Source: Datisca glomerata
Lineage: Eukaryota > Streptophyta > Magnoliopsida > Cucurbitales > Datiscaceae
Length of the DNA stretch: 64,000 nucleotides
NCBI GenBank assembly: GCA_003255025.1
Contig: QANY01011952.1
Location: forward strand, 1,363,359-1,427,358
Direction of reading: 5' to 3'
Part shown: positions 1-10,795 of the stretch, piece after piece
Layout: each line of letters begins with the position of its first letter
Position numbering within the stretch: position 1 is the stretch's first letter
The notes under the pieces: model-generated
Seen by the model: the letters and a program-made list of their open reading frames with translations, nothing else
What the model was told of the DNA's origin: nothing
Database searches by the model: none
Position numbers and translations under genes: made by a program

Positions 1-1581
1 GGAATCCTTGACGGATCTTGGGGGGACAACTATGTTAAGAATGACGGTGCCACCATTGATCCAATTCAGAGATACTATTGCTCCATATTCCGGATTCTCC
101 TGTTCGAAGATAGGTCTTAACCTATTTTTGTCTATTATTAGTTTTTCCGGATCATTTCTGCAGAATATTCAATTTTTTTAATGTTTTTATATTCTGCTAA
201 TATGGGTCATGTAAAACAGACTAATGGTCTAGCTCTGCTCACCATAACCTCTCCATTTGTACAAAACTTGAGAGAATCCCGAGAGCTACTTAAGAAACTA
301 CCAATACATCCAGTCAAAGAACATATATTTCTTTTCTTGTCGGGGTGGGGGGAGAAAATCCACATTTCATTTTCACATGCAAATTGACAAACTATTTCAA
401 GCAATCCAATAACACATACTAAAAGTGCAACTTAAGAAACTACTAATACCTCCACTGTCAGATCCATTTTCATAAGCTAGTCAAGAGGAAGGCTGACATA
501 TCATATTTACTAAAGATTTGAATACTTCCTAATAATGATTGCAATTTTTTTCTGTTGGATGCCAAGACAATCTCATATAATGAGAGCAGAGAGATGTGAA
601 AAGATAATTTCAAACCACAAACATGATCAACCCGCTAAAGTGTTGTCCAGGAGAACCGTCGTTTGAGGCACATGAATTTATGACGGAAGATTAGAAACAG
701 TAACGATTAAAGTTACGAAATAGATTGTTCAAAAGTAATTAATGTTACTTCGACATTATGCTTATAGGTTTGAATTTTAGCACCACATATCTTCCCAACT
801 AATGTTACTACGATATTATGTTTTTTAAGGAACCAGTTAGTTGAGATTAAAAGTTCTGTAAAAAACGGTAATGGCTCACGAAAAAAAAGGAATAAAAATA
901 ATAACAGTTCCCAAAATTAACTTTTTAGATTACGTTCAAAAGCAGAACAGATTTAAATCTATGTTCAAGAGATAGATAGGTGTAGCCCGAGCGAGACTAT
1001 TTTATGGATAGACTAACATATAATCAAGATCCAACCACTACAAGAACATAGCAACAAAGAGGGGGGAGGGGGTTCTAAAGATTAAAATCTAGCTTGACAC
1101 CATTTGGACCATAAACATACAAGTGATCAAAATATTGGCAGAAACAGCTTTATAAAGAACCTACAATGATCCCTAGAACGCACATTGTGTGGCCTTATTA
1201 CTGCAAAAAAAGAAAGAACAAATCAATTCCATTCCAACGGACAAATGCAACAAACGGAATGTACAACACAATAGAGGGGTTAAATGAAACCAACTCCCAT
1301 TTCATATGCCATACGCTCAAAACTATCACTTGTACCTGATCAAGAAAAGCATGAAACATATTGCTACAATAAGATACAATAAGATTCTACACTTACAAAT
1401 TAGTCAAATATTTATTAATCTAAGGAAGTGAAATCAAACCTGACATATGGTTTCTTGATTAGATACTTGTAAAATGCAAAAAAATGTTTGTCAACATCAG
1501 TGAAAAGCCTATGATAAAGAACCTTACTTCCAGAACTTGTAATACCACTTAAGAAGCTAGGATTCAAAGGAAAAAAAGCAC
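1..1581 (-). CDS. Partial host-like gene, four 3' exons, product unknown
   Basis: Four minus-strand segments join as exons with matching phases: 1581-1440, 1328-1291, 1200-1161 and 121 to the window edge. Intron signals are visible: an acceptor with a T-rich tract ending CTGTAG at 1582, donor CAG|GTTTG after 1440, a very strong acceptor TTTTTTTGCAG before 1200, and donor GTAG|GTTC after 1161. Phases run 2-1-2 and the frame stays open through every junction, which is unlikely by chance. Readable pieces include KVLYHRLFTDVDKHFFAFYK, SDSFERMAYEMG, RPHNVRSRDH and NPEYGAIVSLNWINGGTV. I do not recognise the family. Earlier coding exons were not found, and extra exons could sit in the 1.0-kb gap between 1161 and 121. 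The acceptor before 121 has a poor pyrimidine tract. The plus strand is also open at 1-120, so that last exon is the least certain. Confidence 0.5.
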
Positions 1582-3190
1582 CTACAGGATACAACAAATT
1601 AAAAATTCAGTACTCCAATACAGAATTTTTATAAGTATCACTTGCATATCCATGTATGACAAGCAGAACATACTTGTTGAGTAAATTTTCAATCTCCGAT
1701 CCAAATCAAAATCTACAAGTTTTAGTTTTCCATTAGAACCTAGCATTACAGAAATTTTTTTTTAACATAATATAAAATTAGTAAAAGAAATGCTTATAAC
1801 ATAATATTAAACATTTTTTAAAACGTTGTATCTAAAATTAAGTGTTGGCAAAAACTTCCCCTCCATCCTCTTCACAATCAGAGGTGCACAAAGGACTACA
1901 AATTCGGTACCTCGTACAGCAAAAAAGAGAAGTTTTTACATTAAGGGTACATGTCTAGGTCAAGCCTGTTAAAGAAGCAATATTACGAAACCAAATCACC
2001 ATATAACAATAATTACTTTCATATCAAACTTGACAAAAAAGCCATCGTAGTTGAGAAAGAGGGAGAGAGAGGTTACATGTTTTACGTTTGCCTGAGATCA
2101 TGAGCACAGCAAACAGACACTCAACTTTCTAAATTTTAATAACTAGAACACTAGTAAGAGACACTAAGAAACAGAAACATGTAGTAGCATTGTACTCCAT
2201 TCAGTGTGCCAGTCTCTTCAGATGTTGAAAGGTTTTGTTCGATCTGTTGCCTATTTTATGGTAAATAAGTTTGTACTGAGTGATCATAATTGATTTTCTT
2301 CTTCTCCTAAAATCAGGACTCAAAATCCAACTTTAGAGAGAGAAACTGAAGTAGGTCCAGTTGATTGTTGCTTTCAAGTATATTTGCTACCAAGAGTTTA
2401 AAACCAAATATGAAGCACAATGACCAAATAAGGATGTATTGAATAAGCTCACAAGGCTGGATCTCACATATATATGGAAAACAAACAACATAAAATGAAT
2501 GAAATTAGTAAACAAGCCTAATTCGCAGCCCAAGAATATGATGAGCATGTATCTGTTTCTCCATTTATGTAGTTGATGCGTGTTCAATTGTCTGATTAGA
2601 TACATATATGTATCTGTTATATTATCTTGTTTATACCTAGATTAATAATTTGACAGTTAACTATGTTATTCAATCTGAATTCAATGTTGAATTGTAACAT
2701 GCTATTCCTATCAGGGAGGATAGACGATTGTACTAGGAAAAGCTTCAGACCGAAAATCACAGTAGAACAAGGATAGACGGTCCCCTAATTTTCAATTTTT
2801 TTAAGCTCCATTTCGAATCACAAACACTAATATTTTTGACTTTTCAATTAAATAGAAAACGAGAAAATGAAAACCAGAGAGAGAAGTATGGCTCCTTCTG
2901 AGAGTCGCCGATGTTGCAGTCACCAACGGAGATAATCGCTTCAGATAGAGATTTCTATCATCTAGCGAGCTTGGCTATGGTTGATGGAAGACAATCGAAG
3001 ACCCATCGGGAGGGGAGAGCTCTCATGCGCGCGGGTCGGGGGAAGGACTAAAACCTATTCACTTTGCTTTTAAGAGAAGAGGGAGAGATTAGAGTGAGAG
3101 AGCTTACCATCCCCGCCGTGAGTCTCAGATATGAGAGCGTGACTGCACTTCTGTCTTTAACCAAGACCCTTCATAGTAGACAATTACCTA
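1582..3190 (-). other. Probable introns and 5' leader of the minus-strand gene
   Basis: No clear coding exon was found. Read on the minus strand, an excellent splice donor (ATG followed by GTAAGC) ends a possible first exon at 3108. A CT-rich stretch and a GC-richer block at 2880-3040 follow, typical of plant 5' leaders and first introns. Just above 3190 the sequence becomes retroelement gag, so the promoter side of the gene borders or was replaced by the element. The transcript model is inference. Confidence 0.3.
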
Positions 3191-3230
3191 TTTGAATCAT
3201 GGTCACCTAGGCTTCATTATGCCCATCGTG

Positions 3231-4675
3231 TTACACGTTATCACTTTCATTAAAGATAATCAGAATTTTATCGTTCATGAGTTGGCTTTCTGCAATAAAT
3301 TTTCCTTTCTTTCCTCGAGGTACGTTCAGAATGAGAGCAATGATAGTGTCCACGATTCTCAGCGACTCTTTATCTTTGGGGTGTTCATCGTTTCTATCCC
3401 TTTTCAGCTGTTCTTTCTTGGATACCAAATCCTTTAAATACCCCCACTTTTATCAGCTCTTCTATGTAGTTTTTCAATTGATAACAGTCCTTTGTGCAAT
3501 GGCCGGCGCTTCGGCGGTAAAAGCAGTACTTGTTATTGTCTCTTTCATTTGATTCTCTTGTAGGCGGTGCTGGATTTTTCAACATTGGCTTGTCTTTTAT
3601 CGATTCGAGGATCTGATTAACTGGGATAGTCAACGTGTGTAGACACACTCCCTTTTTTCAATCTTCTCAATTCTATCCATTTTTGGATTTTGTCCATTTC
3701 GACGTTGATCTGAGTTTGGTTGTTCTGAGAGCTTCTGCATACTTTTCTTTTCCACCTCCAGAGTTATGTATGTTTGCAATCTTAAAAAGGTCTCCGCCAT
3801 GGTGAGTTGCTTGGTTTTAGACAGATCGTCAAAGAGGGGTGAGTTTAGATCCAGTCCTCGTCTCAATGCTAACCTTACTACACAGTCATAAGAGTTTTCA
3901 ACATTTTTCATCTCATCCTTGAAACAGTGAGTGTAATCTCACAATGACTAGCCATTTCGTATTGCAATTGTGAGCAGGTACTCCGAGTCTCTATGATCGT
4001 TCGGTAGGTGGATTACTTTTCTAAAAACACAGGGAACATTGTAGCAAAGCTATAATTTGAGCATGAAGGAAGTGAATGGTCCCATTTTAACGCAGTGCCG
4101 TCTAGACTTGTTGGAAATATTCTGCACATCAACTCATCCTCATACTAATAAAGTGTCATCACCTGTCTAAAGCATCTTAGGTGGTCAACGGGACCAGTCT
4201 TGCCATCGTAACATTTGAATTTTGATGAAACAAACTTAGGAATGTGAGCCACTAGTATTTCTGGGCGTAACAAGGATCGTGTCAGAGTTTCGAAGTTTGC
4301 CATCCCGGTAGTTCTCAACTTCCGTATTTTCGTCATCTTTTTTCCATCATTCTTTCTATTACACGCTATATCATCAGTTCTACTGGGCCGTTTTCACCTC
4401 CAGCTTATTTTTCATTATCACGAGATTGAACTTCCATTTCTTCATGACGTACATTTTGGCTGGCACCCGAATTAAGTTGTATGGAAGGTTGAGATCCCAG
4501 CTCTACATCTTGAGGGTTCATGTTTTTCCGTCCTCCGACCATAATTCTCTGAAGAGTTGTAAAATGGTGCAGGAACATTTTCCACCACGTCCCATTGAAG
4601 AGTTGTAAAATGTTCCTGCACCATTTTCCATGCATTACGTAACACTTCACTGTTGGGGTTTTCCATGTTTTGCAT
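3231..4675 (-). pseudogene. Ty3/gypsy (Tat-type) gag, broken
   Basis: Minus-strand fragments in several frames follow the order of a Tat-lineage gag. An N-terminal leader segment lies near 4675-4405. A segment at 4336-4145 reads like the start of the gag core (YDGKTGPVDHLRCFRQVM). The region at 3911-3630 contains SPLFDDLSKTKQLTMAETF and AQ/LQTYI-type helices. The C-terminal region at 3648-3394 has a zinc-knuckle-like stretch (YCFYRRSAGHCTKDCYQLK) followed by YIEELI, where the usual first cysteine pair is degraded. The 3911-3630 part matches the plus-strand gag at 18649-18843, so both belong to one family. Gag is truncated at about 3200 where the putative host gene begins; no pol is present here. 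The adjoining LTR at 4851-5220 fits as its 5' LTR. Confidence 0.75.
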
Positions 4676-4850
4676 TCTCGTTAAAATTGTCTAAATCATC
4701 TCTTGTACTCCTGATGGCTGTGTTGTTTGGTTAACGGGGTTGTTGATGACGTTGGCTTCGTTCTCCACTTCTCGTCATCATGTGACCTAGTTCAAGGTAT
4801 TTTGTGTAGGAACTTGAGTTCATTCTCAACTCTCAATGAAAGCACCAAAT

Positions 4851-5220
4851 TGTAAAGAAAAAATCTTCTCAATCGAATAATAATTGAGAGAGAGAATCAA
4901 TAAATGTAATTATGATTGCTCATTGGGATTTAATTAATTTTGGTGTTACACTAGCCTCTATTTTTAGGCTTTCAATCAATTACACAGAATCTGATACAAT
5001 TTATCTGTTTACAAGTGAAAATAGAATCATCAAAATATTTCTTTTAGATTTAGTAATCAATATTAACAACTGAGTGTAATCTAGGTCGCCGTCCAATCCA
5101 ACGAACGCGGTCATCTTCTCTGACTATTATGTCATCAACCCGTGTGCTTCTTTTTTTGGCTTTTACCTTCTTTTTTTGTGTCGTGTCAAATGGAGGATAT
5201 TACTCCTGTTCACTTACACA
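4851..5220 (-). repeat. 5' LTR of the minus-strand Tat-type gypsy element
   Basis: Read on the minus strand this 370-bp block runs from TGTGTAAG to CTTTACA and carries a TATA-like CCTAAAAATAG. It is followed directly by ATTTGGTGCTTTCATTGAG, the primer-binding-region arrangement of Tat elements, and then by gag. It aligns along its length with the plus-strand copy at 10145-10521 and partly with the minus-strand copy near 17925-18240. Exact outer ends are uncertain by a few bases. Confidence 0.75.
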
Positions 5221-5317
5221 TTGTTAATTTATTGAAAAAAGACTTATAACGTCATTTCATACCACAATATTATGTAATATTTCTCTATAAATTACTAACC
5301 AACTCTACAATAAAAGT

Positions 5318-5376
5318 AATGATAACAATAATAGTAATAACAATGATGATAACAATGATGATGATGATGATGATTA
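5318..5376. repeat. AAT/GAT trinucleotide microsatellite
   Basis: Imperfect trinucleotide repeats (ATA/ATG/GAT), ending in about six GAT units. The surrounding 5221-5560 is AT-rich with no gene or element that I can recognise. Confidence 0.8.
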
Positions 5377-5570
5377 TAGACGTCAAATCTTGTATATAAA
5401 TTTACATCAGCAATGTTCCACGTCACTCTCAACACAAAAAGGTAAAGTAGCACTAAAACAATTTTGGTCTTTCATAGGGTTGAGACAATGTTTTTTTAAA
5501 AAGTGCTATAATATCATTGGAAACTCACGCGGCGAGCGAAATTTTTAAACCCCGCGCAATTAAAACCCCA

Positions 5571-6170
5571 AATCTAAGAAATTCACTAGGGTTCCTAACT
5601 CTGGGAATAGAAGGGCAGAGTACTTACTCGGACATGGTAGAAACATAAAGAAGAAGAAGAAGAAGAAGAAGAAGAAGAAGAAGAAGAAGAAGAAGCAGAA
5701 GAAGAAGCAGCAGAAGAAGAAGCAGCAGAAGAAGAAGCAGCAGAAGAAGAAGAAGAAAGAGAACAAGAAGACCAAGAACAAGAAGAACAAGAAGAATGAG
5801 AAGAAGAACAAGCAAGAACGAGAAGAACAAGAACAAGAACAAGAAGAATGAGAAGAACGAGAAGAACAAGAATAAGAAAAAAGAGCTTATGAGAGAAAGG
5901 TCTAGTGAGAAAATGTAATTGGAGAAGGAGCCAATACTTTTAGAGGCGTGGATCTGAACCTGGAAATATGACGGAAGTTGAAGAGGCACGACCTACGAAC
6001 TTGAACCAGAGTTTAAAATGAATTCTAAATAATTCTAAATAGACACGAGGCATGACTAATAAAAATGAACGGTGTTATAACACGTGGCAAAGCTCCCGTA
6101 GAACATAAAACGATGCAAGCCTACGTAACGAGCGTTGGAAAATTCAAAATCATTTGGAACAGAAGGCAAA
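5571..6170 (-). repeat. Partial second copy of the 5' end of the gypsy-type transposon gene
   Basis: This block matches 9424-9850 in the same orientation. It begins at AAATTCACTAGGGTTCC, runs through a long GAA tract, and continues through a shared flank including GGCAAAGCTCCCGTAGAA. Read on the minus strand it covers upstream sequence plus about the first 60 codons of the pseudogene at 7616-9590 (shared residues FPELGTLVN), then stops. The GAA tract at about 5648-5875 is much longer than in the other copy. It could be a truncated neighbouring element of the same family or one arm of a duplicated terminal region. Confidence 0.65.
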
Positions 6171-6420
6171 TAAAGGAAAGCTTGGTCCAAACTGGGAAAG
6201 GTCATTCTTCATCGAGAAGATAAGACGAAATGGATATTACCACCTGATGATCAATGAGGGTAACGTGTTACCGAAATGATGGAATGTTCTTCATTTGCGT
6301 AAATAATATGTATAACCCTTCCCTCTTTTATAATGAAGATTGTTATATCTCGTGATTTTTTCCCGTTAAGTATTTTCCATGTAAAACTAGTGACTTTACT
6401 TTCTTTGTAAACCTGGAATA

Positions 6421-7085
6421 GAAAATGGGCTCCTGAGCTTTAAAAAAAGCCTAAGTCCTTCGGAACAGATATCCTATAATGGATATCAGTTCTCATAAGG
6501 AAACCAAAGGACCCGTGAGCTTTGAAAAAATTTTAAGTCATTGGGAACGGATTTCCTACAATAAATACCAGTTTTCAAAAGGAAACCAAAAGGCCCCTAA
6601 GCTTTGAAAAAAGCTTAAGTCCTTGGGAACGGATATCCTACAATGGATATAAGTTCTTTGAAGGAAACAAAAGGGCTCCTACGCTTCAAAATATGTTGAA
6701 GTCCTTGCGAACGGATATCGTACAATTGATATCAGTTCTTAGAAGGAAACCGAATAGCCCTTGAGCTTTAAAAAAACTTAAGTCCTTGGGAACGAATATC
6801 CTACAAAGGAAATCAGTTCTCAGAAGGAAATTGAAGGGCCTCTAAGCTTTTAAAAAAGCTTAAATCTTTGGGAACGAATATCCTACAATGGAATCAATTC
6901 TCAAAAGAAAACCAAAGGGCCCCTGAGCTTTGAAAAAAGCTTAAGTCCTTGAGAACAGATATCCCGCAATGGTTATCAGTTCTTATAAGGAAACCAAAAG
7001 GCCTCTGAGCTTTGAAAGAGGCTTAAGTTCTTAAGAACGGATATCCTACAATGGATATTAGTTCCAGGAAGGAAACGTAGGGCCC
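6421..7085. repeat. Tandem array of about eight 82-bp units
   Basis: The unit starts near GAGCTTTGAAAAAAGCTTAA and contains GGATATCCTACAATGGATAT, then AAGGAAACCAAAGGGCCCCT. Copies differ by a few to about 15 positions. Each holds two small inverted repeats, AGCTT/AAGCT and GATATCC/GGATATC. On the minus strand the array lies downstream of the pseudogene at 7616-9590, where Tat elements often carry tandem repeats. It is therefore probably the element's 3' untranslated repeat region. Confidence 0.9.
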
Positions 7086-7615
7086 CTGAGTTCAAAAACA
7101 AATTCAAGTCCATGAGAATTAACAAAGATCTCAGAAGAAAATGAAAACTCCAAACTCTAAAAATGAGCATGAAGGGAAGCACTCTCGATTGATAAATCAT
7201 GAAAGGCTCAAAGGCCCCTCAACGGATGTAATCAAAGGAAACAAAGCTTAAGTTTTTCCTAAGGATTCTAATCGGGAGATCCCGAAATGCCTATAGGTAA
7301 AACGAAACTTTGAAGAAGGCATTTTTCTAAAATACTTCATGTGTGTTTCAAAGCAAATTTCATTGGGAACATTTCACTCTGAGGATCCTTATGGAAAATT
7401 CTAAGGAAGAATATCACTTTGAGCTTAAAATTTTCAGAAGAAAATTACAAGTGTAGGGAACAGATTTTAGATCAAATCCCTTCAAAGAGAAGAGTGAAAG
7501 ATAATAATTATGGGAAGGAAGTACTTCTCATTAATAGTTTAAAAATTAGGAAAAGAAAATTATAAGGGAAAAAACATAAAGCAAAAAAAGTAAAGCTACT
7601 TAACCAGAAATGAAA
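7086..7615. other. Non-coding stretch between the 82-bp array and the pseudogene
   Basis: No open frame of note. Degenerate echoes of the 82-bp unit (GGCCCCTGAG, AAAGCTTAAG, GGGAACAGATTT) continue to about 7460, so the array once extended further or seeded here. Probably the 3' untranslated region of the same element. Confidence 0.5.
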
Positions 7616-9590
7616 TCATTCGTCGATAATGAGATGCTTCTGGAGGTTAGCAGATGGGGCAACAGTCAGGATCTCCATTGAGGCTTCGATAGGAGGAAGA
7701 AATGGGTTAGTAGGAGGAGTTGGAGCTTCTTAAGTTAAATCCTGTCGAGGAGGAGTATGGCATATGGCGTCGCAGTAACCTAAGTTATAGACTTCGGCTT
7801 CCGCTAAGCCAAACTCAGCATAATAAAAAAAACCAGCCTCAAGCTCATTCTCCTTCAGAGTGAGCTCTTACTCTATTGTTGCATTCTTCAAGTCCTCGAA
7901 AAGCTTGAGTACTTCAGCTTTTAGAGAACCGATCTCTCCCACATGCCCTTAAAGGTCGCCTCGCCTCGGCCTTCGCATATAGCTCATCAAATATGGGCCC
8001 GAGCATCTTTCCACTCCTATTAGTACACCCCCACAACTACTTCAGCATGAGAAATGTACTCCAGAAGTGTGTTGTAGTGCATGATGACCTACATAATAGA
8101 TAGTAAGTAACAGGAAATAACTCAAGAGTAAAAATATACAAGTGTATGATAAATGAAAGACATTTTACCTTGGTGAGGTCATGGCTCAAGGGAGTATGGA
8201 GAGCTCATATCTCAGCATGCTTGAGAGTGGATGAGTCCCGATGAAGAACGATACCACGCATCAAGGTGTGGTATGCCAGCGGGTCCTTTAGGAAATTAAC
8301 ATTAGCGGGCATGTGCGAAAGCTACTTAATAAACTTCGTCAACCACTGGGAAGCCTCCTATGACGTCCCCTTAGCAATAGACGAACTCATCACAACCAGA
8401 TTTGAAGTAGGAGGACTCGCGGTACCGTGTCTAATATGATGATCATCGGAGGAGCAGTACGAGCAGAAGAATGAGAAATTAGAGTTACCTCTTGCGCAAC
8501 AGGAGGAGAAGAAAGAAAGTTGAAGCATCTTCAGTCCGTTGGCGGACGTTCCTCTCATTTATACCATTAGCCATTGTGCGAAGCCTCTTCATTTTCTGGA
8601 AACGGTCTATTAAGGCAGTCCCGCTATCTGTTGTGTCTTATGAGCCTCATGAAGAACCTTCTCCAGCAATAGCCTCATTGCAAGTAGGTAAGAAAATGGT
8701 GGTGAACCGAGGCATGCAGGGATCGTTGGGGTTGGCTCAATAACAGTTCTCCTCACAGGATCTAATAGGGAGTTCCATTCATGGACTTGCACATGGTAAG
8801 TGGCAGCAACTTGTATTACATTCTCCTTGTTAAAGAAAGGCTTCATGTTGCTATGCTTATTTGAAATTCAAAGAATGCGACAGAAATTCATTAACAAAAT
8901 TAAATAGAAAATGTAATAGGGGAGAACGAGGTTCAAGACAGGGCACTGATAGAAAGTTCCCCGGTTCTGAGGCATAATCCAGTGGCCACCACCGCCCCAT
9001 TCTCCCCAAACCAAAAGGTCATCTTAGTCCTATCATTTGTCCCATTTGGGGATATTATTTATCAGCACCCATTTATTATCATTTCCAGAGAAAATGTCAT
9101 GTTTGCCCTCTCTAAATTTGACCATATGGGTCATCCCAAACTTTAGAAAGCCTAAATTCAAATAAAAAACTATATTCATGGACTCGAAATAGAGCAAAAT
9201 CATATAAGTGCTTGGGTTTAACCTTTGACGAGGCAAGGTTGTAGTGGTAGAAAAATTTCTGGAATAACGGTGACATGGGGAACCTAAACCCTAAGGTAAT
9301 GTACATGGGATGGAAGAGGATTTCTACGGGAGGCCTACAAGGCATGTCCATTAGCCATTTTCCCCTAAGGCACAATGGAAGTTGTTCAGGAAAGCATGGG
9401 CATACCTATATAAACTCAGTAAATTCACTAGGGTTCCTAACTCTGGGAATAGAAGGGGAGAATACTGACTCTGACACGGCAGAAATGCAAAGAATAAGAA
9501 AAAGAAGAAGAAGAAGAAGAAGAAGAAGAATGAGCTTTCGAGAGAAAGGTCTAGTGAGAAAATGAGATGGCGAAATGGAGAAGAAGCCAA
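7616..9590 (-). pseudogene. Putative gypsy-type transposon protein (PF04195-like), broken
   Basis: On the minus strand, frames run from a Ser-rich start encoded by the reverse of a GAA tract, through FPELGTLVN, then LGFRFPMSPLFQKFFYHYNL and KPKHLYDFALFRVHEY. They continue to GNDNKWVLINNIPKWD, a helical coiled-coil-like part (YNTLLEYISHAEVVV), and a C-terminal stretch with YNLGYCDAICHTPP that ends at a stop at 7616. The F/RFP-hydrophobic-HY pattern is that of the plant 'putative gypsy type transposon' domain found in non-autonomous Tat-associated elements. An 80-bp intron (8089-8168; CAAG|GTAAAA to TATGTAG|GT) keeps HDLTK joined to VIMHYN. Several frameshifts and stops lie between 8360 and 9375. 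Molecular function of the family is not established. Confidence 0.6.
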
Positions 9591-9850
9591 TACTTTTAAA
9601 AGGTGGGTTTGAACCTGGAATTAAAATGGAAGTTGAAGAGGCATGACCTACGGACGTGAACTAGAGTTGAAAATAAATTCTGACTAGACGTGACGCATGA
9701 TTGATGGAAATGAACGATGTTAGAACATGTGGCAAAGCTCCCGTAGAAGATAAAACTATGCCCTAGAACGCGTGAAAGACATGAAAGAATGTGAACCATC
9801 ATAACAGGTGATTGAAAATTAAAAATCAATTGGAACCCAAGGTGAGTAGT
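9424..9850 (-). repeat. 5' part of the gypsy-type transposon gene, full-length copy
   Basis: Homologous to 5571-6170 from AAATTCACTAGGGTTCC through the shared flank. Its GAA tract is short (about 9498-9530). Here the coding frame continues beyond the shared end into the rest of the pseudogene. 9851-10144 shows no recognisable gene. Confidence 0.65.
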
Positions 9851-10144
9851 CAAGAAAAAGCTTTGAGAAGTATGCACGGGTGACAAAGTAGTTTAAACAA
9901 TGAGCAAATCAGAAAAGAAATTGATTACGATGTGGGTCCTTCATCTAAAAAAACATTAATGAAACCTAGAGCATTCAAATCATTGAAAATGGGTACATAA
10001 CAAGACGTGACAATTGGGACGAAGTTGAAAAGATGAAAATCGGGATCGATTGGGGCACATGTCGCACATTTTCACTCGAGTAAGAGCTCCCATCTTTTGT
10101 AATAATATTTTATATTGGCGTTTCAATTACGTAAAATACAATAG

Positions 10145-10521
10145 GGGCAATTGAACGTGAATAATCTCCTTTGTTTGCCACATCACGGGAAAAGGAGGCG
10201 AAAGCCAATAAAAAAGAAGCACACAGATTGATGACATAGCAGTCAGATCAGAAGATGACCACTGCCATTGGATTAGACAGACGGCCTAGATTACACCCGG
10301 TTGTTAATATTGATTACTAAATCTAAAGGGAATATTTTGATGATTCTATTTTCAGTTGAAAATAGATCATATGTATCAAATTTTGTATAACTGATTGAAA
10401 GTCTATAAATAGAAGCTAATGTAACACCAAAATTAATTCGACACCAATTGAACAATCATAGTTACATTTGTTGTTCTCTCTCTCTCATTTATCATTCGAT
10501 TGTAAAGATTTTTCCTTTACA
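10145..10521 (+). repeat. Solo or orphan LTR of the Tat-type family, plus strand
   Basis: Aligns with the reverse complement of 4851-5220, sharing GAAGCACACAGATTGATGAC, TTGTTAATATTGATTACTAA, a TATA-like GTCTATAAATAGAAGC, the CTCTCTCTCTC tract and the terminal CTTTACA. The primer-binding sequence and gag that follow the other copy are absent, so this is a solo LTR or the 3' LTR of a deleted element. The 5' end is diverged. Confidence 0.7.
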
Positions 10522-10535
10522 TTAAGCTCATTGTC

Positions 10536-10787
10536 GCTAGGGATGTAGTATAGTTAGTTGGTTGGAATGGCAAGCCTCTAATTAACTACTAATGCTTGTG
10601 CTCTTTATCAGCACACATGTGTGGTTCGAATCCAACCCTCAGCGTGCAAGTCTACGCGACAAAACTAGCTGCAGTGGTTGGAGAAAAGTAGAAGGAATCT
10701 CCCCCAAATTTTAACCTAAATCGAGATTCCTCGGTGTTAGACGTGTTTTTTAGAGAATGTGTTAGGCGTGTTTAATTTGTGTACATA
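10536..10787 (+). mobile_element. tRNA-derived SINE, probable
   Basis: A GGGATGTAGTATAGTTAGTT box-A-like start (about 10540-10561) and a box B GGTTCGAATCC at 10623-10633 have the spacing of an RNA polymerase III internal promoter. A tRNA-unrelated body follows and ends TTTAATTTGTGTAC, a 3' end typical of plant Au-like SINEs. No TSD was identified, and the right side abuts the hAT TSD at 10788. A decayed tRNA gene is less likely because cloverleaf pairing is poor. Confidence 0.55.
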
Positions 10788-10795
10788 GTAGCATC

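Noticed and set aside
1..120. Plus-strand open frame ending at 120
   Set aside because: The minus strand of the same segment continues a phase-matched exon chain, which is the better explanation, although both strands are open.
5560..5989. Long Leu/Phe-rich minus-strand frames
   Set aside because: They are translations of the GAA tract in alternative frames; only the poly-Ser frame fits the pseudogene start.
10540..10633. Functional tRNA gene
   Set aside because: Box A and B are present but the arms do not pair well and a SINE body follows.
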